64,000 bases of DNA from CAVSRC01 sp963730325 (GTDB lineage Bacteria > Pseudomonadota > Alphaproteobacteria > Rhizobiales > Kaistiaceae): the NCBI GenBank assembly GCA_963730325.1, contig CAVSRC010000004.1:124001-188000 (forward strand). Reading direction: 5' to 3'. Under the pieces are notes generated by a model. It was not told the origin of the DNA and ran no database searches. It was given only the letters and a program-made list of their open reading frames with translations. Positions 1 to 8,168 of the stretch are shown one piece after another; position 1 is the stretch's first letter, and every line of letters begins with the position of its first letter. A program made the translations under genes and the position numbers.

Positions 1-683
1 CTGAGATGGCGAAGCTCGGCCCAGCCGGTGCGGAAGAAGCGCCAGCCGGCATAGAACAGCACCGGCGTCGCCAGCAGAAACTCGATCCACATCCAGGCGC
101 GTTCGGGCATGATCGCGGCCATGGCGTCGCCGAGGCCGGGCAGCATCTTGCCCATGGAGACGATGAAGAGCGGAATGGTGAACGCCGCTGCAAAAATGAG
201 ATCGCGGCGGAGCGCCGCCAGTTCGCCGGACTTGCCGTCCTCTTCCCCGGCGGCGCCCGGCGCCGGTTCCGGCTTGGCGCTATAGCCGGCCGCCGCCACG
301 GCCTCGGCGATCCTGCCCGGCGTCAGCATTTTCGGCGCATAGCGGACGACGGCCTTCTCGGTCGCCAGATTGACGCTGGCATCGACCACGCCCGGCAGCT
401 TGCGCACGGCCTTCTCGACGCGGGCAACGCAGGAGGCGCAGCTCATGCCGCCGACCTCGAAGGTCGTCTGCGCCACGTCGGCATCGTAGCCGGCGCCCTT
501 GACGACGCCGACCAGGGTCGCCGCGTTGACCTGCGCCGGGTCGGCGACGACATGGGCCTCCTCGGTGGCGAGATTGACGCTCACCTCGGAAACGCCCGGC
601 ACCTTCTTCAGCGCCTTCTCGACCCGCGCGACGCAGCTCGCGCAGGTCATGCCTTCAATCTGGATGCTCAGGTTCTCGTTCAT
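1..683 (-). CDS. copA: Copper-exporting P1B-type ATPase, N-terminal part (cut by window edge)
   Basis: The first 227 residues of a Cu(I)-exporting P-type ATPase; the gene runs off the left edge, so the CPx and DKTG motifs lie outside. Two heavy-metal-associated domains are visible: MTCASC with Cys14/Cys17 and MSCASC with Cys82/Cys85, each followed by a VEKA helix. A first membrane helix starts near residue 162. In this family the pump moves cytoplasmic Cu(I) across the inner membrane. It is the last gene of a copZ-csoR-copA unit, starting 40 bp after the csoR stop, so it should share the metal-controlled promoter in front of copZ. The frame is open throughout. A Ag/Cu specificity is inferred from family and neighbours. 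Confidence 0.93.
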   Translation of the reverse strand, partial: MNENLSIQIEGMTCASCVARVEKALKKVPGVSEVSVNLATEEAHVVADPAQVNAATLVGVVKGAGYDADVAQTTFEVGGMSCASCVARVEKAVRKLPGVVDASVNLATEKAVVRYAPKMLTPGRIAEAVAAAGYSAKPEPAPGAAGEEDGKSGELAALRRDLIFAAAFTIPLFIVSMGKMLPGLGDAMAAIMPERAWMWIEFLLATPVLFYAGWRFFRTGWAELRHL

Positions 684-723
684 CTCATGTGCCTGCCGAT
701 TGTGTCGGACGGCATCGCCGCAT

Positions 724-1017
724 TCAGCGGTATTTCAGAACTTCCATCAGTTCGCTGACGATGTGGTCGGTGTCGCCGCGGTCTTGCGCGGTCGCGACGT
801 GGTGCTTGAGATGGCTCTGCAGCACCATGTCGCCGATACGGTCGAGCGCACCCTCGACCGCCTTGATCTGCTTGAGAACGTCGACGCAGTAGGTCGACTC
901 GTTGCCGAGCATGCGCACGATGCCCTCAAGGTGCCCCTTGACCGACTTCATGCGCTTCAGCGCGGTCTCCCGCACCTCAGGGTCGAGGTGCATGCCGTGG
1001 TGTGCGGGGGCGTCCAT
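724..1017 (-). CDS. csoR: CsoR/RcnR-family metal-sensing repressor
   Basis: A 97-residue all-helical DUF156 repressor. The family binds operator DNA as the apo form and lets go when metal binds. Visible ligand positions are Cys44, His69 and His73, spaced +25 and +4 exactly as C36-H61-C65 in M. tuberculosis CsoR but with His in place of the last Cys. Such a C-H-H set is known for the Thermus CsoR and overlaps with RcnR-type Ni/Co sensors. The start ATG overlaps the copZ stop by one base (TGATG), so the two are translationally coupled. The neighbours (copZ, copA) and the G/C-tract inverted repeat at 1238-1263 argue for copper as the inducer. An in-frame upstream extension was rejected because it runs through copZ. 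Confidence 0.9.
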   Translation of the reverse strand: MDAPAHHGMHLDPEVRETALKRMKSVKGHLEGIVRMLGNESTYCVDVLKQIKAVEGALDRIGDMVLQSHLKHHVATAQDRGDTDHIVSELMEVLKYR

Positions 1018-1217
1018 CAGGCGACCTGCGCCTCGTAGCCGGCCTCGGCAACGGCGCCGATCAGGGCAGCGGGGTCTGCCTGTCCGCTGACGACGGCCTG
1101 CTTCTGCTCCAGGCTGACGTCGATCACCTTGTCGACGCCGGGAACCTCGGCAAGCGCCTCGGTCACTGCCTTGACGCAGTGGTTGCAGGTCATTCCTTCG
1201 ATCTTGAGCGTGGTCAT
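1017..1217 (-). CDS. copZ: CopZ-like copper chaperone (single HMA domain)
   Basis: A 66-residue single heavy-metal-associated domain with the MTCNHC Cu(I) site (Cys11, Cys14) and a C-terminal AGYEAQVA strand. Such proteins carry Cu(I) in the cytoplasm and hand it to CopA and CsoR. I chose the ATG at 1217 over the in-frame ATG at 1238 because the family begins with M-x-LKIEGMTC and because the upstream ATG touches the CsoR-type operator (1238-1263). An AGGA lies about 12 bases before the chosen start. It is the first gene of the copZ-csoR-copA operon. Confidence 0.85.
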   Translation of the reverse strand: MTTLKIEGMTCNHCVKAVTEALAEVPGVDKVIDVSLEQKQAVVSGQADPAALIGAVAEAGYEAQVA

Positions 1218-1237
1218 GGCGTTGGTTATCCTGGTCA

Positions 1238-1263
1238 TATCCCACCCCAGGGGGGGTGGGGTA
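1238..1263. promoter_or_regulatory. CsoR-type operator upstream of copZ
   Basis: An inverted repeat read on the minus strand as TACCCCACCCC, four-base spacer, GGGGTGGGATA. The A/T-flanked C-tract/G-tract layout is the known pattern for CsoR-family operators. It sits 20 bp before the copZ start, where binding would block the promoter. Autoregulation of copZ-csoR-copA is inferred. Confidence 0.75.
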
Positions 1264-1306
1264 AGGTGGAGGTAGGCCTGCCACGCCGGATTGTCAAGCC
1301 GGCCGG

Positions 1307-1320
1307 TTGATCTCGATCAA
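1307..1320. promoter_or_regulatory. FNR/FixK-type box between copZ and the SHOCT gene
   Basis: A perfect palindrome TTGATCTCGATCAA, matching the TTGAT-N4-ATCAA consensus of FNR/FixK/Dnr regulators. It lies about 90 bp before copZ (minus) and about 138 bp before the SHOCT gene (plus), so it could serve either promoter. No FNR-family gene is in the window. Confidence 0.65.
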
Positions 1321-1457
1321 CAAGCGGATCCGGCGTGTGCCGTCGGGAGATACGACAAGTTCCCGGATCGGCGTTTGCGTGGCGTCAATTGCCACCCGTG
1401 CGGCCTGCGCTACGTTTCGGGGGCGTCGGTCGGGGCAGGCATTGCGGAGGGCAGATC

Positions 1458-1724
1458 ATGTGGGGCCGCGGATCCTATGTGGATTTCATGGGCGGCTGGG
1501 GCGGTGGCTGGACGGGATGGTTTGGCATGGTCCTTGGGCTGGTTTTCCTCGTCCTCTTGATCGCGCTGGCCGTCTGGCTTTTCCGCGTTCCACGGTGGCC
1601 GGGCGGCCAGACACCGGCGGCCGACCGTCATTCGCAGGCCCTCGCCATCCTCGAGGAACGCTATGCGCGCGGTGAGATCGACCGCGACGAATTTCTGAAG
1701 AAGAAGCAGGACCTCGGCGGCTGA
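1458..1724 (+). CDS. SHOCT-domain small membrane protein
   Basis: An 88-residue protein with a Gly/Trp-rich N-terminus, one strong membrane helix at about residues 22-42, and a C-terminal SHOCT domain (ILEERYARGEIDRDEF, then KKK). SHOCT is a short domain usually found at the ends of membrane or oligomerising proteins; its biochemical role is not settled. The start at 1458 is preceded by GGAGGG. An FNR-type box lies 138 bp upstream, so oxygen-dependent expression is possible. It is convergent with the hyf-like operon, 18 bp from the hyfB stop. Confidence 0.75.
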   Translation: MWGRGSYVDFMGGWGGGWTGWFGMVLGLVFLVLLIALAVWLFRVPRWPGGQTPAADRHSQALAILEERYARGEIDRDEFLKKKQDLGG

Positions 1725-1742
1725 CCCGCGATAGGCGGCCGC

Positions 1743-3734
1743 CTAGAGCAGCGAGACCGCCAGAATGAGCACCAGCAACGCGCCGATGGTGGCGAGGTAA
1801 GCGTTGAGATATCCGGACTGCAGGCCGCGCATCCAGGTGGCGAGCCCGATCACCGCCTTCTCCAGAGGGCGGAACAGCAGCGGGCCGAAGATCGGCGCCA
1901 CGTCATGGGTGAAGGTCAGCCGCTGGATGAAATAGGGGTGACCGTTGGTCCCGGCGGTCAGGCGCTTGGTCTCGACGGTCGGGCGATAGACGAAGCTGTA
2001 GAAGGTCCGCAGCGCGTTGGAAAAGGTCAGCGCCGTCGTCGGCGCGCCGACCGGGTTGGCGCTCTCGCCGCCATACCAGACCGCGCTGCGGCGCGGTTTG
2101 CGCCGCCGCGAGATCAGCAACAGCACGATCGGCAGCAGCGCCAGCAGCGGCATGACGATGATGAGCTTGCTCGGCGAGATGAAGGCGAAATTTGCCGTGA
2201 GCGGCACCAGCAGCCAGCCGTCGCTCATCAGCGAGGGGGCGTCGCCGCCGGCGACGCGGGCTGAGGCTGCCGCGAGCCCATGCAGCCAGACGGGCATGCC
2301 TACCGCCAGAGCGAGAACACCGAAACCGAGCGCGCCGACGGCAAGGCTCGACGCGATCGGCACGCCCCGGCGCCGGGGATCGCCGCGGCCGAGCAGGCCG
2401 ATGCCGAAAACCTTGACCGAGGTGGCGAAGGCGATGGCCGCGGTGAGGGCGAGGCCGGCGCCGGCAAGCGCCGCCGCCAGGCGGCTGGTCAGGCTCGCCA
2501 GATGGAATCCCTGAAAGAAGGTCTGGAACAGGTACCATTCGCTGACGAAGCCGGCCTGAGGCGGCATGGCCGCGAGGCTCATCACGGCGAACAGGGCGCC
2601 GACGCCGAAGACCCACGAACTCGCCGACAGAATGCCGCCCTGACGGAGCTGGTAGCCGCCGGTCGCCCGGTAGACGCCGTCGGCGGAGAGAAACAGCGCG
2701 CCCTTGGCGAGCGCATGGCCGGCGAGGTGCATGAGCGCCACCGTCCACGCCAGTCCGGCGAAATCGTCGAGGCCGTCCTGGCGGAACATGACGGCAATGC
2801 CGATGAGCGCTACGGCGATCGAACCGTTCTCTGCCGAGGACAGGCTCAGCAGTTCGCGCCAGGATTCCTGCTGGAAGGCATAGAGCGCCGTCAGGATGGC
2901 GCTGACCACCGCCACCGCGACGATCGTGATGCCGACGGGTGAGATCGACGAGCTCGGGATCAGCGGCAGCCACTCCATGAGGCCGCGCGACAGGCCGAAG
3001 AAGGCGGCGTTGAGGATGACACCGGAGAGGATCGCGCCGCTTGCCCCGCTGCCGGCGCCATAGGTGCCGGGGAACCATTCATAGAAAGGCAGGAGGCCGA
3101 GCTTGGCGCCGAAACCGACGAGCAGAAGGAAGGCGACGAAGACCTGCTCTGCCTGCGGCATCGCGCGCATGCCGGCGGCAAAATCGGCAAAGGCCGTGCC
3201 GCCGGAAGCGTTGCTGAGGAGGATGAAGGCGACGATCAGGGCCACCGACCCCGCTTCCAGCAAGGCCAGCATGAACAGCACCGGCCGCCCGCGGTCCTGC
3301 GCCAGCCGCTCGCCCAGGATCATCACGGCGCCGCCCAGGCTCATGATTTCCCAGGCGATGAGGAAGGTGACGGCGTCCTGCATGCCGAAGACGCCGAGCG
3401 CGCCGACAAGGCTGGCGGCAACGCCGAAGATCCAGGAGCGGCTCTCGCGCGACGTGGTCCCGAGCCAGATGGCGAGCAGCGCACCGGGAAGGCCGAACCC
3501 CATCAGCCACAGCGCCTCGGGCCGAAGCGCGAAGGTCGAGCCAGCCGGCGGCATGCCGAGGCCGGTTGCGATCGGCGCGATGCCGTTCGGCAGGGTCGCG
3601 AGCGCCGCCAATATCAGGGCGGCGGCGCCACCGGCCAGAAGCCCGCGCGCGGCGCGGAGGCCGCGGCCGGCCAGGGCGAGGATGGCAGCGGCGAGCCAGG
3701 CGGCAAGACCCATGGCGACGAGGCTAGGTGCCAA
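1743..3734 (-). CDS. hyfB: Hydrogenase-4 component B-like proton-translocating subunit (NuoL/MrpA type)
   Basis: A 663-residue multi-pass inner-membrane protein of the Mrp-antiporter/NuoL family, with the conserved central core (ITFLIAWEIMSLGG-type segment, PFYEWFPGTYGAGSGASGA, then a Lys/His-bearing HLAGHALAKGALFL helix). In complex I and energy-converting hydrogenases this subunit moves H+ or Na+. Translation probably starts at the TTG at 3734: GGGAGG stands 5-6 bases before it, and the start overlaps the end of the preceding gene by 11 bp; the next ATG (3713) lacks such a site. It is the last gene of the six-gene operon. Its length is in the usual HyfB range. Confidence 0.88.
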   Translation of the reverse strand: MAPSLVAMGLAAWLAAAILALAGRGLRAARGLLAGGAAALILAALATLPNGIAPIATGLGMPPAGSTFALRPEALWLMGFGLPGALLAIWLGTTSRESRSWIFGVAASLVGALGVFGMQDAVTFLIAWEIMSLGGAVMILGERLAQDRGRPVLFMLALLEAGSVALIVAFILLSNASGGTAFADFAAGMRAMPQAEQVFVAFLLLVGFGAKLGLLPFYEWFPGTYGAGSGASGAILSGVILNAAFFGLSRGLMEWLPLIPSSSISPVGITIVAVAVVSAILTALYAFQQESWRELLSLSSAENGSIAVALIGIAVMFRQDGLDDFAGLAWTVALMHLAGHALAKGALFLSADGVYRATGGYQLRQGGILSASSWVFGVGALFAVMSLAAMPPQAGFVSEWYLFQTFFQGFHLASLTSRLAAALAGAGLALTAAIAFATSVKVFGIGLLGRGDPRRRGVPIASSLAVGALGFGVLALAVGMPVWLHGLAAASARVAGGDAPSLMSDGWLLVPLTANFAFISPSKLIIVMPLLALLPIVLLLISRRRKPRRSAVWYGGESANPVGAPTTALTFSNALRTFYSFVYRPTVETKRLTAGTNGHPYFIQRLTFTHDVAPIFGPLLFRPLEKAVIGLATWMRGLQSGYLNAYLATIGALLVLILAVSLL

Positions 3735-4527
3735 GGCGGCCTCCCTTGGCCCGTTGCGGCATGCGGTCGAGGAACATCAGCAGGGCCTCGATGATTGCCG
3801 CCGGATTGGGCGGCGAGCCGGGCAGATAGAGATCGACCGGCAGAATGTCGTCGAGACCGTTGCCGCCGGTATAGCCGCCGCCGGTGAGCGCGCCGGAGAC
3901 CGCGCAGGTGCCGACCGCCATCACCCAGCGCGGTTCCGGCATCGCCTCATAGGTGCGGGTGAGCGGCTGGCGCATGGCATAGGTCACCGGGCCGGTCACC
4001 AGCAGCAGGTCGGCAAAGCGCGGCGATGCGGTGAAGAAGATGCCGAGGCGATGCAGGTTGTAGAAGGGATTGTTGAGCGCCTGCAGCTCCGACTCGCAGC
4101 CATTGCATGAGCCGGCGTCGACGTGGCGGACATGCAGGCTGCGCCGGAAGCCCTTGCGCGATTCGACGGTTCTTGCGGGCGCAGCCGGTGCCGGACCTCC
4201 CAGCACCAGATCGCCGCGCGCGCGCACGCCGAAGGCCCAATCGAACGACGTGGCCGCCGCGCCGGTCGGACAGGCTTCGACGCAAAGCTGGCAGGCGATG
4301 CAGCGCCCGTAGTCGACGGCAAGGCGTTCGCCGCCGCTTGCATCGGCCGTCACCGTGATCGCATCGGTCGGGCAGGCGTCGGCGCAGGCGGTGCATCCCG
4401 CCTGGCATTTGTCAGGCGCGAAACGCGGCATGCCGAGGACGCCGTCCTGGCCGGTACTACCGTCGCGGCGCGGCCATGGCGTCGTCGCCTTTCCTTCGCG
4501 CAGGCCGAGAAGCGTCCAGTTTGCCAT
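3724..4527 (-). CDS. hyfI: Fused 2x[4Fe-4S] ferredoxin / NuoB-HycG-like small subunit
   Basis: A 267-residue fusion. Residues about 35-95 form an 8Fe ferredoxin (HycF/HyfH type) with Cys41, 45, 48, 52 and Cys76, 79, 82, 86. Residues about 130-255 form the NuoB/HycG small subunit with Cys141 and Cys144 in SCNGCE and Cys208 in GTCAVSG. The fourth ligand of the proximal cluster, normally the Cys in the GCPP motif, is Ser238 (LPGSPPNP). The N-terminal cluster chain would feed electrons to the large subunit encoded just upstream. A strong AGGAG precedes the ATG at 4527. In Hyf/Hyc systems the ferredoxin and small subunit are usually separate polypeptides. Confidence 0.88.
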   Translation of the reverse strand: MANWTLLGLREGKATTPWPRRDGSTGQDGVLGMPRFAPDKCQAGCTACADACPTDAITVTADASGGERLAVDYGRCIACQLCVEACPTGAAATSFDWAFGVRARGDLVLGGPAPAAPARTVESRKGFRRSLHVRHVDAGSCNGCESELQALNNPFYNLHRLGIFFTASPRFADLLLVTGPVTYAMRQPLTRTYEAMPEPRWVMAVGTCAVSGALTGGGYTGGNGLDDILPVDLYLPGSPPNPAAIIEALLMFLDRMPQRAKGGRLGT

Positions 4528-4536
4528 CGCGCGCTC

Positions 4537-6021
4537 CTATCGATCGCAACCGGCGACGCTGAGGCCGAAACTGGCCTCGTTGATGGCGTAGTCCATCATG
4601 TTGCTGTCGTGGACGGTGAACGGGAAGACGCGCCAGTTGGAGAACGACGGTGACTTGATCTTGGTGCGGGCGATCCTGCCGTCGGCGCCGAAATGAACCG
4701 CATAGAACAGCCCGCCGCGTGGGCTTTCGGCCCAGCCGAGGCCTTCGGAGCCGGCCGCCGGCAGGCAATCAGCGTGCACCGGGCCATCCTTCATGATGAG
4801 CAGAATGCCCTGCACGATGGCGACGCTCTCGGCGAACTCCGCCGCCCGCACATCGGCCCGCGCATGGGCATCCCCGGCACTCTCCACCGGAACCTCGAAA
4901 TCGAGATCGCCATAGGCAGCGTAGGGATGGTCGCGGCGAAGATCGCGATTCAAACCGGACGCGCGCTCGACCGGGCCGGTGGCCCCCTGGTCGAGTGCGA
5001 CCTGCCGGCTGAGCGGGCCGGTTGTGATCAGCCGGTCGAGATAGCTCGCCGAATTGTCGAGCCGCGCCAGATAGGCGGAGGTGTCGACGCGGAGCTGCTC
5101 GATCGCCTCGCTGAGCCAGCTCCCCGGATCGAGGTCGCGTCTGAGGCCGCCGGGCACCGCCAGGCCGCGCAGGAAGCGGCTGCCGGTGAGGCGAGCGTTG
5201 ATCTGCTTGGCGCGCTCCTCGAGAAGCTTGCCCTCCGCCTGGCCGACCTTGAGCGTGGTCGTGTCGGCGAGGTGGCCGAAATAGTGCAGGTGGTTGTAGA
5301 TGCGCTCCAGTTCGGCGAGCAACGAGCGCAGCAAGCGCGCCCGCTCGGGCACAATGCATCCGGCTGCCTGTTCCACCGCCTGGCAGAAGGCGAGAGCGTG
5401 AGCGAGGCTGCCGATGCCCGAGACCCGCTCCGCCAGGGCGGTTGCTTTGGCAAGCGGCAATCCCTCGAAGCGCTTCTCCATGCCGCGATGCTTGAAGAAA
5501 AGCTGCGGGTGAAGGTGAAGAATGTGCTCGCCGACATAGAGGTAGGTGAGCTGGACCAACTCGACGACGTCGGCCCTGACCGGCCCGAAGGGCAGTTGTT
5601 GCACGTCCGGCCCGACGACTTCCGGTATCGCGCCGCCGCGGGCGGAAAACGGCATCTCCGTATCGGCGGGATAGGCCGGATCGAGAGGGGGGAGGGCCGG
5701 CTCGGCGCTTTCGTGCAGGACGAGGCGATGCGGTTCCGGCTGCCCCTCGAAGGCGACGCCGAAGAGATCGGTGGCTTCGCGCTCGTACCAGCCAAGCAAC
5801 GGACTGACGTTGGTCGCGCTCGGCATCGCGCCTGTCGGGCGCGTGCGCCAGATCAGCAGCCCTTGCCCGTCGGGACGGTCGGCCACATAGCGAAGCTCGA
5901 TCCGGTCCGGCTCGGGGTGCCACGCATAGGCGAACTGCATTCGCCCGCCCGCCTTGACGAGGCGATCGACCGCATCGGGCAGATCCGCAGGTTCGATTGC
6001 GATGATTTCGACGGCGCTCAT
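4537..6021 (-). CDS. hyfG: Hydrogenase-4 component G-like large subunit without NiFe ligands
   Basis: A 494-residue HycE/HyfG-like protein: an N-terminal 30-kDa-subunit (NuoC-like) region to about residue 140, then the 49-kDa/large-subunit fold (PQLFFKHRGMEKRFEG at 172-187). The two CxxC motifs that hold the NiFe centre in true hydrogenases are gone: the N-terminal one reads VSGIGSLAH (Ser201, Gly204) and the C-terminal one SFGLSVAGCDR (residues 484-494). It therefore resembles the Ehr (energy-converting hydrogenase-related) group or complex I rather than a hydrogenase. The start ATG overlaps the upstream gene's TGA (ATGA). No hyp maturation gene is in the window. Confidence 0.88.
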   Translation of the reverse strand: MSAVEIIAIEPADLPDAVDRLVKAGGRMQFAYAWHPEPDRIELRYVADRPDGQGLLIWRTRPTGAMPSATNVSPLLGWYEREATDLFGVAFEGQPEPHRLVLHESAEPALPPLDPAYPADTEMPFSARGGAIPEVVGPDVQQLPFGPVRADVVELVQLTYLYVGEHILHLHPQLFFKHRGMEKRFEGLPLAKATALAERVSGIGSLAHALAFCQAVEQAAGCIVPERARLLRSLLAELERIYNHLHYFGHLADTTTLKVGQAEGKLLEERAKQINARLTGSRFLRGLAVPGGLRRDLDPGSWLSEAIEQLRVDTSAYLARLDNSASYLDRLITTGPLSRQVALDQGATGPVERASGLNRDLRRDHPYAAYGDLDFEVPVESAGDAHARADVRAAEFAESVAIVQGILLIMKDGPVHADCLPAAGSEGLGWAESPRGGLFYAVHFGADGRIARTKIKSPSFSNWRVFPFTVHDSNMMDYAINEASFGLSVAGCDR

Positions 6022-7484
6022 GGGCCACCCGGCGAAAGAATGTGCACCACGGGCGCGAGGTAGTCCCAGATGGCGGCTGGCCACCACAGCCCGAGCACGA
6101 GCAGCGGAATCAGCGCCAGCCACATGGGGCTGACGCACCAGCGGCTGAACGGCGCCGGCGAGGGGTCGCCCTTGACCACGACGCCGTAATACATGCCGCG
6201 GAAGTGGTTGAGGAACCCGGCGAAGATGACGATCAGCAGGGCGGCCATCAGATAGACCGCCCAGCCGAACTCGGTGTTTATTCCCGCCCGCATGATCGCG
6301 AACTCGCTGAGGAACAGTCCGAAGGGCGGCGCCCCGGTGATGGCCACGGCGCCGGCGAGCCACAAGGCGCCCGAGGTCGGGAAGAAATGACCGACCCGCT
6401 TGATCGACGCGATCTCCTTGGTGCCGTAGGCGCGCATCATGTTGCCGGCGCCGAAGAACATCAGCGACTTGTTCAGCGAGTGGTTGAGCATGTGGTAGAG
6501 CGCGCCGGCAACGCCGAGCGGCCCGCCAAATCCGAAGCCAAGCGCGACCACGCCCATGTGCTCGACGCTGGAATAGGCCATCAGCCGCTTGATGCCGCCC
6601 TGGCGGATGATGAAGAGGGCGCCGACCAGCAGCGACGCCGCACCGAGCACCACCAGCGCCGTCTGCGGCAGGATTCCGTGATCGGCGGCGCGGGCGATGC
6701 CGAGGAAGCGGGCGATGCCGATCATCGCGGTATTGAGCAGCGCGCCGGAGAGCATGGCGGAAACCGGGGCCGGCGCCTCGCTATGCGCGTCGGGCAGCCA
6801 GGTATGCATCGGCGCCAGCCCGACCTTGGTGCCGTAGCCGACCAGCACCAGCAGGTAGCTGAGATTGACCAGCACCGGGTTGAGCTTGGGCGCGGCGGAC
6901 GTGAGCGCCGCCCAGGTCATGTTGTAGGTCGGCCCGTAGACGAAGCTGCCGGCCCAGTAGAACAGCACCGTGCCGAGCAATGCCAGGCTGATGCCGGCCG
7001 ACACAACCATGATGTATTTCCACGCCGCCTCCATGCTTTCGGCAACGCGCTCGAAGGCGACCAGGAAGGTCGAAACCAGCGTCGTCAGCTCGATGGCGAT
7101 CCAGTAGAGGCCGACGCTGTTCATCAGCGGCCCGACGAGGGTGGTGAAGCCGAAGCCGGCAAACAGCGCATAGAAGGTGAAGAGCCGCGGGTCTTCCTTG
7201 AGCAGGCGCATGTAGCCGACCGAATAGATCGAGGCGAGCAGGTAGACGATGGCCGTGCACAGAACCACCCAGGCAGCCATGCGGTCGATGACGATGTAGT
7301 CGTCCCAGAAATAGCGGGCCTCGCCGTCGATCAGCACGACCAGCGCCAGCGCCGCCACGAAGGAGACAATGCTGGCGGCGAGGTTGAGCCGCTCGACGAT
7401 GCGCGGCGCACGCAGCAGCAGGCACGCGACGACCGCCGCCAGCGGCGCTCCGGCAAGAATCGCGATAAGCGCGCCGAAGATCAC
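6018..7484 (-). CDS. hyfF: Hydrogenase-4 component F-like proton-translocating subunit (NuoM/N type)
   Basis: A 488-residue NuoM/NuoN/HyfF-family membrane protein with about 14 helices and the family core (YWIAIELTTLVSTFLVAFE, then APMHTWLPDAHSEAPAPVS and MLNHSLNKSLMFFGAGN). It is the second antiporter-like subunit of the complex and should be a separate ion channel. The start is a GTG at 7484 that overlaps the TGA of the upstream gene (GTGA); the stop overlaps the next ATG. These couplings indicate a fixed subunit ratio. A longer in-frame reading upstream is only the shadow of the preceding gene. Confidence 0.88.
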   Translation of the reverse strand: MIFGALIAILAGAPLAAVVACLLLRAPRIVERLNLAASIVSFVAALALVVLIDGEARYFWDDYIVIDRMAAWVVLCTAIVYLLASIYSVGYMRLLKEDPRLFTFYALFAGFGFTTLVGPLMNSVGLYWIAIELTTLVSTFLVAFERVAESMEAAWKYIMVVSAGISLALLGTVLFYWAGSFVYGPTYNMTWAALTSAAPKLNPVLVNLSYLLVLVGYGTKVGLAPMHTWLPDAHSEAPAPVSAMLSGALLNTAMIGIARFLGIARAADHGILPQTALVVLGAASLLVGALFIIRQGGIKRLMAYSSVEHMGVVALGFGFGGPLGVAGALYHMLNHSLNKSLMFFGAGNMMRAYGTKEIASIKRVGHFFPTSGALWLAGAVAITGAPPFGLFLSEFAIMRAGINTEFGWAVYLMAALLIVIFAGFLNHFRGMYYGVVVKGDPSPAPFSRWCVSPMWLALIPLLVLGLWWPAAIWDYLAPVVHILSPGGP

Positions 7485-8161
7485 CCGACCAGCCTCCTGA
7501 GTTCGAGCGAGCTCGTCGTGCCGACGCGGGTGACGAGATAGCCGACCAGCACGCCGAAACAGGCGACGACGACCAGAAGGTCGAACAGGATCACCATCTC
7601 GATGAGCAGCGGCATACCCGGCACCAGGATCTGCGAGCCGAGGAAGATGCCGTTCTCGAGAACCAGCAGGCCGAGGATCTGGCTGACCGCCTCGTGACGG
7701 ACCGCCAGCATGAGGAAACCGATGAGCTTCATCGACAGCATGACCGTGAGCGCCAGCACCGCCACCGTCAGTTCGAGATGAACCGAGCCGGCCGCCGGAA
7801 ACGACACGGCAAGCGCGAACATGACGAACAGCGCGCCGATCACCAGCCCGGTGCTGGGCTGGAGAATCTCGTGGATTTCGCGATCGACCTTGAGGCGATG
7901 GATGATCCGCCACAGCAGATAGGGCAGCAGCATGCCGCGGAAGAGCGCCGTCAGAATGGCGATCAGAAACAGCTCGGGATAGTTGCCTGTGATGCCGACC
8001 AGCACCGACAAACCGGCGATCACCCAGGATTCGGCGGCGAAGGCGTAGAGGTAGTTCTTGAGCCAGCGCGAGCCCAGCATCACGAAGGAGAGCATCAGGC
8101 TGACGATCGCCAGCAGGCTGAACAGCGAAGCGGTGAGGGGCGTGAGGTGCTCGATCAGCAT
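7481..8161 (-). CDS. hyfE: Hydrogenase-4 component E-like membrane subunit
   Basis: A 226-residue membrane protein with about six helices and the HyfE pattern (SWVIAGLSVLVGITGNYPELF, later LLVLENGIFLGSQIL), which corresponds to the NuoK/NuoJ part of complex I. It lies 7 bp after the upstream hyfC-like gene and overlaps the downstream GTG. In group 4 complexes this subunit is part of the ion path beside the HyfC subunit. Family assignment is firm; the role in this complex is by analogy. Confidence 0.85.
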   Translation of the reverse strand: MLIEHLTPLTASLFSLLAIVSLMLSFVMLGSRWLKNYLYAFAAESWVIAGLSVLVGITGNYPELFLIAILTALFRGMLLPYLLWRIIHRLKVDREIHEILQPSTGLVIGALFVMFALAVSFPAAGSVHLELTVAVLALTVMLSMKLIGFLMLAVRHEAVSQILGLLVLENGIFLGSQILVPGMPLLIEMVILFDLLVVVACFGVLVGYLVTRVGTTSSLELRRLVG

Positions 8162-8168
8162 GGCCTGG

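Noticed and set aside
6042..7541. A 499-residue plus-strand open frame
   Set aside because: Antisense to hyfF; rich in Arg, Gln, His and Asp with no domain, as expected opposite a GC-rich membrane protein gene.
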